Positions 54,326 through 63,030 of a DNA stretch of 64,000 nt are shown piece after piece. The stretch is taken from positions 767,037-831,036 of the forward strand of contig VXVC01000004.1 in the NCBI GenBank assembly GCA_009836625.1, in the 5' to 3' direction. Position numbers and translations under genes: made by a program. The stretch is from Holophagales bacterium. GTDB lineage: Bacteria > Acidobacteriota > Thermoanaerobaculia > Multivoradales > Multivoraceae. Below the pieces are notes generated by a model, which was not told the origin of the DNA, did not search any database, and worked only from the letters and a program-made list of their open reading frames with translations. Position 1 is the first letter of the stretch; every line of letters begins with the position of its first letter.

Positions 54326-56203
54326 GTGCCAGGCTTTCGGTCCATCCCCTGGGTGCTCGCGTGCACACTGCCGCTCTCGGCAGCGGCGCAGAAAGCGGAC
54401 CACACGGATCAGGACTCCCAGTTCCTGAAAATCGACATTGAGGGTCTCCGAGCGGAGATCCAGGAGATTCTCGACGAGGACTCGATCCCGGGCGCGTCGG
54501 TTGCGTTGGTGGAAACGGATCGGACGATCTGGGCCGGCGGCGTCGGCAAGGCTGACGTCGCCGCAGGGGTCAACGTGACGGCGGACCACCTGTTCCGCAT
54601 CGGTTCCATCTCCAAGAGCTTCACGGCCCTCGCCGTGCTCCGCGCCGTCGAAGCCGGCCTCGTCGATCTCGAGACCCCGATCCGCGAAGTGGCGCCCGAT
54701 CTCGAGTTCGCCAATCGCTGGGAAGAGACGCACCCGATCACACTGGCCACGCTCATGGAGCACACAACGGGCTTCGACGGTCCCCACTGGCTTGAGATGG
54801 CGGTGAACGATCCCGAGATCACTCTGGCGCAAGGGCTGGCCCTCCACCCGCATTCTCGGGTCAGCCGCTGGCGGCCCGGTACCCATATGGCGTACAACAA
54901 CTCGGGTCCCGCCATGGCCGCTTTCGTCCTTGAGGCGATCACCGGAAGAGTCTTCGAAGACTACGTCCGCGAGCATGTGTTGGAGCCACTCGGCATGGCG
55001 AGTTCGACCTTCCGCATACCGAAGGACACGACCCTGATGGCAAAGGGCTACGAGGCGGACGGCGCGAGCGAGGCGCACTACGACCACATCGCATTCAAGC
55101 CCTCGGGAGCTATGAATGCTTCGGCGTACGAGATGGCTCGCTACCTGCGGATGATGATCAACCGGGGCACACTCGACGGCGTCCGGCTGCTCGCCCCGGA
55201 GACGATCAGTCGGATAGAGACTCCGACGACCACACTCGCCGCGCGCAAGGGCTTCAAATGGGGAGACGGCCTCGGCGTTACCACCTACATCGTTAGCGGG
55301 CACCTCTTTCACGGACACGGCGGAACGATCACCGGCTTCAAGTCGAGAAGCGGCTATTCCTCCGACCTCGGCGTCGGCTTCTTCGTCTCGATCAACAAAG
55401 AGAGCTACAGGATCGAGGACATCGGGAGACTCCTGGGGGAGCGTCTGACCGAAGGCTTCGAGAAGCCCGAAAGTGCAGTCGCATCACTCTCGGACGATCA
55501 ACTGCAAGCGATGGCCGGCACCTGGCAGCACGTCACGCCAGAGCGCCAGATCGTGCATGGCCTCTATCGCCTCTTCCTCACCCGGCGCACCACCTTGGAT
55601 GAGGGGAACCTCTTCATCGTGCCGGGCGGCGGCGCAAAGAGACGGCTCGTTCCCGTCACGGCAACCAGTTTCCGGTACGAAGACGAGCGAGTGGCGAGAG
55701 TGTTCAAGGTCGTTGACGACGAGGGGAATTCGATCCTCCAAACCGGCCGCGAGGGCAGCTTCAAGAGGATCAGTCGGCATTGGCTGTTCTTCCAGCTGTC
55801 GGCCGCCGCGACCACGCTGTTGCTCTTGATGTCCGCCGTGCTCTTCGCTCTGGTCTGGGCACCGGCCAAGCTCTTCGGTCGGATGAAGACGATCCCCCTG
55901 CGCGCGGTGCTCTTTCAACCGTTGGCAACTCTCTCGATCGTCATCTGGTTCCTCCTGCCGAGCGCCTACGCCTCCAACGAAGACTACGGCACCGTTTCCG
56001 TGTGGTCCCTCACGTGGTTCGCCGGTTCGCTGGTCTTCGCGGCGCTCACGGTGCTAAGCCTCCTCACCGCTTTCGGCCGGCACTCCGCCGAGGCAGGCCG
56101 GTTCGTACGCCTGCACAGCCGTCTTGTCAGCGTGGCCTGCACCGTCGCGCTGCTCTACGCCTGGAGCAGCGGATGGATCGGGCTCAGAATGTGGGCGTAC
56201 TGA
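54326..56203 (+). CDS. Beta-lactamase-fold serine hydrolase with C-terminal membrane segments
   Basis: A GTG at 54326 follows AAGGAGG by 14 bases, a long spacing, and starts a short signal peptide (WVLACTLPLSAAAQ). The 625-residue protein has the SxxK pair at Ser94-Lys97 (GSISKSF), a YNN motif near residue 193, and HGHGGTITGF for the third motif, as in class C beta-lactamase-like hydrolases and D-aminopeptidases. Residues about 390-480 form a beta-rich linker, and the last 150 hold four membrane helices (AATTLLLLMSAVLFALVW, FQPLATLSIVIWFLL and two more). The catalytic domain should lie on the periplasmic side. The substrate is unknown. Confidence 0.87.
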   Translation: MPGFRSIPWVLACTLPLSAAAQKADHTDQDSQFLKIDIEGLRAEIQEILDEDSIPGASVALVETDRTIWAGGVGKADVAAGVNVTADHLFRIGSISKSFTALAVLRAVEAGLVDLETPIREVAPDLEFANRWEETHPITLATLMEHTTGFDGPHWLEMAVNDPEITLAQGLALHPHSRVSRWRPGTHMAYNNSGPAMAAFVLEAITGRVFEDYVREHVLEPLGMASSTFRIPKDTTLMAKGYEADGASEAHYDHIAFKPSGAMNASAYEMARYLRMMINRGTLDGVRLLAPETISRIETPTTTLAARKGFKWGDGLGVTTYIVSGHLFHGHGGTITGFKSRSGYSSDLGVGFFVSINKESYRIEDIGRLLGERLTEGFEKPESAVASLSDDQLQAMAGTWQHVTPERQIVHGLYRLFLTRRTTLDEGNLFIVPGGGAKRRLVPVTATSFRYEDERVARVFKVVDDEGNSILQTGREGSFKRISRHWLFFQLSAAATTLLLLMSAVLFALVWAPAKLFGRMKTIPLRAVLFQPLATLSIVIWFLLPSAYASNEDYGTVSVWSLTWFAGSLVFAALTVLSLLTAFGRHSAEAGRFVRLHSRLVSVACTVALLYAWSSGWIGLRMWAY

Positions 56204-56236
56204 GCACGCCCTGCCTGTTCCTCAAACCGATGCTGC

Positions 56237-56265
56237 TTGCAGAATGCTGTCTGTGATGTCATTCT
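56237..56265 (+). promoter_or_regulatory. Candidate promoter TTGCAG-17-CATTCT for the toxin-antitoxin pair
   Basis: TTGCAG (56237-56242) and CATTCT (56260-56265) are 17 bases apart and end six bases before the ATG at 56272. The -10 is weak. The position is right for a short-leader antitoxin promoter under autoregulation. Confidence 0.35.
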
Positions 56266-56271
56266 TACTCC

Positions 56272-56508
56272 ATGCCGGTTCAACTGACGATTCGTGACGT
56301 CCCTGATCAGGTTCGCGACGAGCTCGCCGCCCGAGCGGCGCTCCAGCGCAAGTCCATGCAGGAGTTTCTTCGCGGCGAGTTGGAGAAGATCGCGTCGCGT
56401 CCCTCCCTGGAGGTCTGGCTCCAGACCGTGAGGGAGCGGAAGGACGCCGCCGGAACCCGAGTGGACACGGACACGATCCTCCGAGCCCGCGACGCGGATC
56501 GGAAGTGA
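56272..56508 (+). CDS. FitA-like ribbon-helix-helix antitoxin
   Basis: The 78-residue protein begins VQLTIRDVPDQVRDELAARAALQRKSMQEFLRGELEKIA, the FitA/VapB-type ribbon-helix-helix pattern: a DNA-contacting strand, then two helices. The C-terminal half should bind the PIN toxin. Its stop overlaps the toxin GTG by four bases. Confidence 0.88.
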   Translation: MPVQLTIRDVPDQVRDELAARAALQRKSMQEFLRGELEKIASRPSLEVWLQTVRERKDAAGTRVDTDTILRARDADRK

Positions 56509-56906
56509 CCGTCGTCATCGACGCCTCCGCGCTGGTCGCCGCCCTCGTGGACTCTGGGAGCGAAGGCGACTGGGCCGCCGAGGTCACGGCAAGCGGGTCA
56601 CTACTTGCACCTGAACTAGTTCTCGTCGAGACAACGAACACTCTTCGACGTTTGGAGGCGTCGGACACGATCACACGGCTCGAGGCAACGAGCGCATTCC
56701 GTGACCTCTTGCGCCTGGACCTGGAACTGCTGCCGTTCGCTCCGTTCGCCGAACGGGTTTGGGAGCTACGCGGGAACCTCACGAGTTACGACGCCTGGTA
56801 CGTCGCCATCGCGGAAGCCTTCGAGTGCCCCCTCGCAACTCTTGACCGGAAACTCAGCCAGGCCGCTGGGCCAACCTGCGCGTTCCTTGCGCCACAGGCC
56901 ACCTAG
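56505..56906 (+). CDS. PIN-domain toxin (FitB/VapC-like)
   Basis: The GTG start overlaps the antitoxin stop as GTGA, and the product is 133 residues. VVIDASALVAALVD holds the first aspartate, LAPELVLVETTNTLRRLE the conserved glutamate, and LTSYDAWYVAIAEAFECPLATLDRKL the later acidic residues, completing the PIN active site. The partner antitoxin is directly upstream. It should be an Mg-dependent RNase kept inactive by the antitoxin. It is unrelated in detail to the pair at 23006-23678. Confidence 0.9.
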   Translation: MTVVIDASALVAALVDSGSEGDWAAEVTASGSLLAPELVLVETTNTLRRLEASDTITRLEATSAFRDLLRLDLELLPFAPFAERVWELRGNLTSYDAWYVAIAEAFECPLATLDRKLSQAAGPTCAFLAPQAT

Positions 56907-56932
56907 AGAAGCCCGACGCAACGACGGAACCG

Positions 56933-59900
56933 TTACTCGATCTCGACCTCGGCCGCGCGCCGCCGCTCGGTCCAGAAGGTTCGCACCTCGTTCCCCCAAC
57001 GAAGAGTGTACTCGCCCTCCGGCAGGTTGGAGATCGTCTCGCCGACCTCGAACACGGTCGCACCGCCGAACCAGATGCGGAGAGAGCCGAGATCCCAGCC
57101 ACCAGGACCGGTGACCTGCACGGCCGCCGTCGACGGCTCGCCGGTCAGGACGATCGAGGACTCCGACTCGAAGGGGTTGAGGTCGACGCCGCGCTCCAGA
57201 GCGGGCTCGAGGGGCTGCCAGCCGGTGAGGACCCAGCGCCCGTCCGCCTGGCAGGCGACACGGACCCGGTCGGTGAGCGGCGGAGTGAGTTGGGTGCTCG
57301 CGACACCGCGATCGATCCGGACGGTCCGCTGCCCGGCGCCCTCCATCTCGACGAAGCAGAAGCCGGCGGCCGCGCCGGCGAGCCGAATCACAAGTTCGTC
57401 GTCGGAGGGATCGTTCCGCAGGTCCAGTTGCACGGACTGGCGGTCGTTGTAGTCCCGAAGCTCCACGTCCACCAGGTCGGAGCGAGAGTGCTGAAACCGC
57501 GCCCGCAACTGGTAGGCGCCGGGCACAAGGTCTCGGATCTCGTAGCGGCCGTTCCGACCGGTTACAACCGCCCGGCGGCCCGGGAAGATGTCCACCGTCG
57601 CGTGGGTGACGGGCTGTCCTTCGGCATCGACAACGATTCCATCGATGGACACGCCGCCATAGTGGAAGTCGACGACGGTTTCCTCGCCTGGAGCGTCCGG
57701 TACCGTGATCTCGCGCCGCGCCTGCATTCCACCAGTCTCCGACCAGAGGGTCACGTACCAATCACCAGGCAGCATCGACTCCATGCGGTACCGGCCCTCC
57801 TGGTCGATCGGCGCCGCAAGCTCGAGCTTGCTGGAAACGACCTGCGTCCGCTGCACGGACCCGCCAAGCGTCCGCATGACTCCCTCGGGTTGTGGATTCG
57901 CTACTTTCGAGTGCCAGATCAACCTCCCGTTCCCGGGTTGACCTGCAACCGTCACCAAACCCGTGACGGTCACGGTGCTCCGGTCGCACCGGATCACCTC
58001 GTCACCAGTTCCAGCCTCCTCGCGAAGCTCGCAGACCGGCACGCCTTCGTCCAGCACTCGAACCCGCAGAGACTCCTCCGCGGGTACGTTCTCGAACCCG
58101 GCCTCGCCGTCGACCACCTTCCCCGTCATCGGACCCAGAGGATCGTGCTCGGCACCCGGATCGAGCCTCACCATGCCTCCCTCGACATCCGAGCGCACGG
58201 TGATCCGGCGCCCGCGCGAGAGTTCGACGAAACCGGCGTCGACCCACTGGATCGCCGCGGCCTCGACCTCGAACTCCAGCGGAGCGAATCCCTCCGCCGT
58301 CACGCGCAGGCTGGACGGACCGAGTTCCAGGCCGTGCATTTCGAAGTAGCCGTCGGCATTTGCCGTGACTTCCGCTACCCGTCCCATCGCACGGGCCATC
58401 AAGGCGCCGAACCTGGTCGGCCGCAGGTAGGAGATCCTGGCGCCGGCCACCGGGGCGTATTCGGGGCTCACGACCGTCCCGGACGCCCAGGCCGACACCG
58501 GCGCCAAAATGACGCCCAGGTCGCGCGCCTCGCCCGCCGACCCGGAGACTTCCAGCACGCGCCTTCCGGCATTCGCGGCCGTCAGTTCCAGCGTATAGGC
58601 GCCCGGCTCGAGGTCCAGAGAGAAGGAACCGTCCGCCGCGAGCGCTTCGTTGCTCGTCCTGCTCCCACCGGCCACTGACTGGGACGCAACCAGTCGCCCG
58701 GAGACGGCCGGAGTCACTCCGTCGGCCGCCACGAAGACGCCCTCGACCGTGAAGGCAGGCGCCAGCCCTAGCACCAGGGGTGTTTCGGCCGTCGCGCCGA
58801 TGTCGCCGGCTACGTCGACGGGACGGGCAGCCAGGCCAGGCGGCGGGTTTGCTTCGGCTGTCGCGCCACCGCCAGCGAACTGGAACCGCGCCGTCCGGTA
58901 GCCCCTCGCGTTGATCAGGAGGATCCGGCTGAAGCGGGGCGAGACCCGCGCGAGTCCATCCCGGTCGGTCGTCGTCGCTTCCACGCCCTCGAAGAGGGCG
59001 CGCGCCTCGGGAATCGGCGTTCCGCGACTCGCATCAACGACCTGGATCCAGTAGTGCTCGGGCGCCATCAGCACGATCGAGCCCAGGTCCAGGGGACCCT
59101 CCAGGTCGAAGGTCCGGGAGTACTCCAGCTCGCCACCATCGGTTCGCAGGGACGCGGCGCCCTTCGCGAAGCCGGAGAGCACGAAGCGGCCGTCGGAGCC
59201 CGAGAGGCCCAGGTGGCGCTGCATCACCGCGAGTTCGTCGCCAACCCACGACAGGCCCAGGAGCCGTGCACCAGCCACTGGCAGCCCTTCCGGATCGACG
59301 GTCCGGCCCGTCACGGCGAACCCCGGACGGAGTTCGACGACCGGCGGCGTCTCGTCGAAACGTTCGAACGCCGACGCGGTCCGCGCGACGTGGGAGACGA
59401 GGATCGCGGAACGCTCCCGCTCGGACAAGGTCAGGTTCACCCTGCCGTCTGCGTTCGCGATCCCGAAGCCCAGAGGCTCGGGTATGGCATACATGCCCGA
59501 GCCCGGCCGCACCAGGTACATCCGCGCTCCGGAGAGGGGCACGCCGCCACCGGTCGCCTGCACGGTGAACTCCACCGCCTCCCGCAACGAGAGTTCCACC
59601 GAGCCCTCATCAGGAGTCACGTCCCGCCATGTCGAGGCGAGGCCTCCCGCCAGCGCCTGGACGCGCCAACTCTCGTCACTGCGGAGCACGGAGAGCGATC
59701 CGGACCCGACGTCGGTCGAGGGCAGCAGGTTCCAGGGCACTTGCCGCCACATCGCCACCGGCGCCGCGACCACCTCGAACCCCGACGCGGCCGCGGTCCC
59801 GTCCGCGATGCCGCCATCCGTGTTCGAGGCCTCGGGGGCCAGCATGCGAACGGTCAGCGGCCTGGATGAACCGGCGCCGGCGCGGCAGGCCGCGGCCGGG

Positions 59901-60163
59901 TTCTGTCCGGCCTCGAGAAGCCGGGGTGGACAGGAGTCGCTCCACGCCCAGCAACCAGCCGGCGCCGTGCCGCCCGGCGGGACGTCGTCCCGCCGTTCCC
60001 ACGTCCTGTCGGCAGGGACGGAGATCCCGTCGAGAAAGGCCGAATCACTCTGCCTGGGGCATACGAACTGGAACGGGCCGTCCGGCGCCGCTTCGTCCTG
60101 CGCCAGCCCGGGTACCGCCACCGCACCAACGACAAGCCAGGGAACAGCGATCGAGAAACGCAC
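56933..60163 (-). CDS. Very large secreted carboxypeptidase-regulatory-repeat protein
   Basis: A GTG at 60163, four bases after the upstream gene stop, starts a 1076-residue protein with a signal peptide (AVPWLVVGAVAVPGLAQ). It carries a cysteine-bearing N-terminal module (FVCPRQSDSAFLDG, GCWAWSDSCPPRLL). Then follow several carboxypeptidase-regulatory-like or Ig-like units, recognisable by GRTVDPEGLPVAGARLLG, ASGTVVSPEYAPVAGARI and GIVVDAEGQPVTHATVDIF, with a GRYEIRDLVPGAYQLRA pattern closing one of them. No catalytic domain was recognised. Such proteins of Acidobacteriota are secreted or surface scaffolds of unknown role. It is coupled to the preceding 518-residue secreted protein, so the two may work together. 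Confidence 0.8.
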   Translation of the reverse strand: MRFSIAVPWLVVGAVAVPGLAQDEAAPDGPFQFVCPRQSDSAFLDGISVPADRTWERRDDVPPGGTAPAGCWAWSDSCPPRLLEAGQNPAAACRAGAGSSRPLTVRMLAPEASNTDGGIADGTAAASGFEVVAAPVAMWRQVPWNLLPSTDVGSGSLSVLRSDESWRVQALAGGLASTWRDVTPDEGSVELSLREAVEFTVQATGGGVPLSGARMYLVRPGSGMYAIPEPLGFGIANADGRVNLTLSERERSAILVSHVARTASAFERFDETPPVVELRPGFAVTGRTVDPEGLPVAGARLLGLSWVGDELAVMQRHLGLSGSDGRFVLSGFAKGAASLRTDGGELEYSRTFDLEGPLDLGSIVLMAPEHYWIQVVDASRGTPIPEARALFEGVEATTTDRDGLARVSPRFSRILLINARGYRTARFQFAGGGATAEANPPPGLAARPVDVAGDIGATAETPLVLGLAPAFTVEGVFVAADGVTPAVSGRLVASQSVAGGSRTSNEALAADGSFSLDLEPGAYTLELTAANAGRRVLEVSGSAGEARDLGVILAPVSAWASGTVVSPEYAPVAGARISYLRPTRFGALMARAMGRVAEVTANADGYFEMHGLELGPSSLRVTAEGFAPLEFEVEAAAIQWVDAGFVELSRGRRITVRSDVEGGMVRLDPGAEHDPLGPMTGKVVDGEAGFENVPAEESLRVRVLDEGVPVCELREEAGTGDEVIRCDRSTVTVTGLVTVAGQPGNGRLIWHSKVANPQPEGVMRTLGGSVQRTQVVSSKLELAAPIDQEGRYRMESMLPGDWYVTLWSETGGMQARREITVPDAPGEETVVDFHYGGVSIDGIVVDAEGQPVTHATVDIFPGRRAVVTGRNGRYEIRDLVPGAYQLRARFQHSRSDLVDVELRDYNDRQSVQLDLRNDPSDDELVIRLAGAAAGFCFVEMEGAGQRTVRIDRGVASTQLTPPLTDRVRVACQADGRWVLTGWQPLEPALERGVDLNPFESESSIVLTGEPSTAAVQVTGPGGWDLGSLRIWFGGATVFEVGETISNLPEGEYTLRWGNEVRTFWTERRRAAEVEIE

Positions 60164-60167
60164 CTCT

Positions 60168-61724
60168 CTAGCCCTCGCCGCCCGTTGGAGGGATCAGACG
60201 CGCTTCGAACGCCTCCGCAGCCCGAACGTCCGCCCCCCGCAGGGCCCCGCCGCGAAGCAGGATGACCGCCCGGTCGCCGAGGAGGTCGGCGCGCAGGCGG
60301 GTATCGGCAAACTCCGACTCGACGACGCACGGTTGTCTCGCAACGGTCCGAAGATCCTCGACCTGGGCGTGGACCAGATCCCAGCAGATCCTGCCTCGTG
60401 GAGGCGGTACCGAAGCGACCACACGATCGCCCGTCCCGGCCCGGATGCGCTCAACATCCTGGCGCGAAAGCTGGTTGCCTCGTACCTGCTCCTGCTGCCG
60501 CCGTGACCCCGGCACGCCGGGAGGCTGGCCGGTCAACCCCTCCGCCTTGAGGCCGGAACGTAGCGCCACGTGGTGGATCGAAGGCCGGCGCGGAGAGCTC
60601 TCGGCGCGCCACCGAAATGCCGGTCGCCAGTGGTAGCCGCTCGTGGTGGGCACGAATCCTCCCCGTGAAGCGGGCTCATAGCAGTGCGGCGTAGGGCAGG
60701 CAGGATCCGTGTTGGGCAACGTCGCCGCGATCTCGGTCGCGACGGCCCGCGGGCCGATATCTGGCAGCGAACCGATTTCGGCTCCAGGCTCCTCCGCCGG
60801 ACGCTCTGCCAGGTACCGAACGAAGAAGTACACGTTGCCGGCGCCGTCCGCCACGACCTCGTCGATGATGCGACGCGGGCTCAGCCAGTCCGCCCGCTCG
60901 TAGGCATCCGAAAGAGGCGAGCTACCCCACTGATTCAACTCGAAGTCGCAGCCACTCTCGGCGAAGAACGTCGCCGCGTCGAGACTGTCGTGAAGCCCGC
61001 CGTGGAGGTCGTAGACGAAGACACCGGCCTCGGCACCCGGAATCACGAGCAGGCGGTCTTCCGGGATGAAACGGGTCACCGATAGCTCAGCGTCACGACA
61101 ACGTTCCAGACCACGCCCGCCGTCCCGCGTGGGCAGCAGGCCGCGCGGCGCGTCATCGCCGTCCGCGATCAACCAGGCCGCGTACGGCGCCCAGCCGTCG
61201 GCATCTTCGAGCAGGAGACCAACGGCGGCCGTCAACGATCCGCGACGGTCGAGGTCGCCCAGGAACTTGACGTCTACGGGACCATCGAAGCCATCCTCGC
61301 TCGCTACGAAGATCCCGCCAAACAGGTCCGCAAAGGCAAGTCCCTGAGCCGAAACGCCGAGCCGGCCATAGTCCCGTTCGAAGGTGTCGCGATGGACGAC
61401 TGCCCTGCCGCCGATCTCAAGCACCTCAGGGGCGGGATCCTCCAGCGCCACCCGTAGTTCGGCGCCGCTCTCGCCAGGCCGCCACGCATGGATGCCTGAG
61501 CCGATGACACCGAGAACGATCTCGCCGTCAGCCAGCCAGCGCACATCGGACCCCCGAGCGATCTCCCGCGGCAGGTCAAGGCGTTTCAGCCCCTGGAGCC
61601 TCGGCCCCGTCTCGGCACTCTGGGCCGCCGCCAACCCGGCTGCCGCGCCCAGCGCGGCGACCAGCATCGAGACCCTGAGCGTCGATGGGAAGCGACTTCC
61701 TTCCCGGAGCAGCCTGCGCAGCAT
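60168..61724 (-). CDS. Secreted protein of unknown function (518 aa)
   Basis: The ATG at 61724 follows GGGAGGAAG, and the N-terminus is a long signal region (RVSMLVAALGAAAGLAAAQ). The body has repeated strand-like segments resembling a beta propeller (DVRWLADGEIVLGVIGSGIHAWRPG, RFIPEDRLLVIPGAEAGVFVYDLHGG, VADGAGNVYFFVRYLAERP). The final 70 residues contain CWDLVHAQVEDLRTVARQPC and a short Ala-rich tail. I recognise no family. It is immediately upstream of, and probably translated with, the 1076-residue repeat protein. A segment around 60569-60591 is 19 of 23 bases identical to the core of element B, which may be chance. Confidence 0.72.
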   Translation of the reverse strand: MLRRLLREGSRFPSTLRVSMLVAALGAAAGLAAAQSAETGPRLQGLKRLDLPREIARGSDVRWLADGEIVLGVIGSGIHAWRPGESGAELRVALEDPAPEVLEIGGRAVVHRDTFERDYGRLGVSAQGLAFADLFGGIFVASEDGFDGPVDVKFLGDLDRRGSLTAAVGLLLEDADGWAPYAAWLIADGDDAPRGLLPTRDGGRGLERCRDAELSVTRFIPEDRLLVIPGAEAGVFVYDLHGGLHDSLDAATFFAESGCDFELNQWGSSPLSDAYERADWLSPRRIIDEVVADGAGNVYFFVRYLAERPAEEPGAEIGSLPDIGPRAVATEIAATLPNTDPACPTPHCYEPASRGGFVPTTSGYHWRPAFRWRAESSPRRPSIHHVALRSGLKAEGLTGQPPGVPGSRRQQEQVRGNQLSRQDVERIRAGTGDRVVASVPPPRGRICWDLVHAQVEDLRTVARQPCVVESEFADTRLRADLLGDRAVILLRGGALRGADVRAAEAFEARLIPPTGGEG

Positions 61725-61740
61725 GTGAGCTTCCTCCCGT

Positions 61741-61757
61741 GCCTGAGTTCCTCAGGC
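61741..61757. terminator. Small palindrome after the dehalogenase gene
   Basis: GCCTGAG-TTC-CTCAGGC is a perfect 7-bp stem with a 3-base loop. It lies 40 bases past the haloalkane dehalogenase stop and 17 bases upstream of the next gene start. It may be a weak terminator or attenuator. Confidence 0.35.
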
Positions 61758-61796
61758 GTCACACATGAAGATGGGTATCGGGGAGGAGAACGTCAG

Positions 61797-62675
61797 CTAC
61801 GAAGGCAACCATTCCGAGATCGCCTGACCGATCTCGTCCGGGGAGTCCTCCTGGATGAAGTGGGAGCCCTTGACCGTCAGTTCCGTCTGGTTCGGCCAGG
61901 CGCGGCAGATGTCGCGCATCGCGCCGGTGAGGATCGCGCCGGGCTTCGCGTTGACGAACAGCTTCGGCACGTCCGACTCCGCCAGCCAGTCGGCGTAGGA
62001 CTGCACGATGGCGACGACATCCTCCGGCTCCCCGGCGATCGGGATCTGGCGCGGCCACGTCAACGTCGGACGGCGCGACTCGCCCTCTTCCTCGAACGGC
62101 CGGCGGTAGACGGCCATCTCCTCGTCCGTCATCTTCCGCAGCACGGACCCGGGCAGCACCCGCTCGACGAAGACGTTCTTCACCAGCACCATGCCTTCGC
62201 CGGCGGGCGAGCGGAAGCCCTGGAACAGACCGCGAGCCGCTTCAGGCCAGGCGTCCCAACTCGGGACCGGGCTGACGATCGCCTCCATGTAGGCAAGGCC
62301 GCGAACCGCGTCGCGGTGCCGGTTGGCCCAGTCGAAACCGAGCGCGGATCCCCAGTCATGGATCACGAGAACCACGTTCTCCGTAACGCCAATCGCCTCC
62401 AACAGACCGTCGAGATAGTGCCGGTGCTCGACGAACCGGTACCGGTCCGGCCCGCTCTCCGGCAGCTTCGCAGAGTCGCCCATCCCGATCAGGTCCGGCG
62501 CCACCAGGCGACCCTTCCCCTCCAGGTGCGGGATCACGTTGCGCCACAGATACGACGAAGTCGGATTGCCGTGGAGAAAGACGATCGGATCGCCCTCGCC
62601 ATGGTCGACATAGGCCATCTCGTGCCCGTGAACCTCGATCCGTTTCCTCTCATAGCGGGCGTCAGCGGAGATCAT
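61797..62675 (-). CDS. dhaA: Haloalkane dehalogenase
   Basis: The 292-residue alpha/beta hydrolase has every haloalkane dehalogenase landmark: [12 protein letters not shown] with halide-binding Asn37, the nucleophile in HDWGSALGF (Asp107, with Trp108 next to it), the acid Glu131 in AYMEAIVSP, and the base His272 in [11 protein letters not shown]. The Asp-His-Glu triad with an Asn-Trp halide pair marks the HLD-II (DhaA/LinB) subfamily. It hydrolyses haloalkanes to alcohol and halide in the cytoplasm. The ATG at 62675 has GGGAGGAAA upstream. No other halogen-metabolism gene is nearby, so the natural substrate is unclear. Confidence 0.92.
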   Translation of the reverse strand: MISADARYERKRIEVHGHEMAYVDHGEGDPIVFLHGNPTSSYLWRNVIPHLEGKGRLVAPDLIGMGDSAKLPESGPDRYRFVEHRHYLDGLLEAIGVTENVVLVIHDWGSALGFDWANRHRDAVRGLAYMEAIVSPVPSWDAWPEAARGLFQGFRSPAGEGMVLVKNVFVERVLPGSVLRKMTDEEMAVYRRPFEEEGESRRPTLTWPRQIPIAGEPEDVVAIVQSYADWLAESDVPKLFVNAKPGAILTGAMRDICRAWPNQTELTVKGSHFIQEDSPDEIGQAISEWLPS

Positions 62676-62780
62676 CTGCGGGTTTCCTCCCTGTGTTTCG
62701 TCATCACCTTCCCGTCAAAGCCCGCGGAGCCTACACGGCTTCAATCAAGGAGCGAGGTTGACGCCTCGCGCGACCTCAAG

Positions 62781-62798
62781 GCCGGCGAGGACGCCGGC
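62781..62798. repeat. Short palindrome next to element B
   Basis: GCCGGC-GAGGAC-GCCGGC forms a hairpin in the segment left of element B. It resembles short REP-type palindromes that occur widely in high-GC genomes. Its relation to element B is unknown. Confidence 0.45.
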
Positions 62799-62838
62799 AC
62801 ACCCAGTGTGGAGCGCCGTCCATACAGTGCAGCGTCCA

Positions 62839-63015
62839 GTCCGCGACGGGGTCCGAGGGGAGGTTCCCAGCGGACGCTCGCGCTTTCCTGGTGAATGGAG
62901 GGCCGGCGCTCGCTTCGGTCGGCTGCGCTGCGTGGGGCTGTCGGTTGAGGTGACGATCCCGGGAGACGCTTGCCTCCAGCCCGCTGGGAACCTCCCCTCG
63001 GACCCCGTCGCGGAC
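62839..63015. repeat. Long inverted-repeat element B
   Basis: A perfect 35-bp inverted repeat (62839-62873 with 62981-63015) encloses a 107-bp core. Arms include CCGAGGGGAGG and end inward with TCCCAGCGG, as in element A. It fills most of the 355-base gap between the dehalogenase and the VWFA-related gene. The core aligns with that of element A only on the opposite strand. On the other hand the outer flanks match A directly: GTCCAG on the left and cGGGTGCxxGCCGC on the right. No family-matching frame crosses it. Confidence 0.9.
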
Positions 63016-63030
63016 GGGTGCAAGCCGCCG

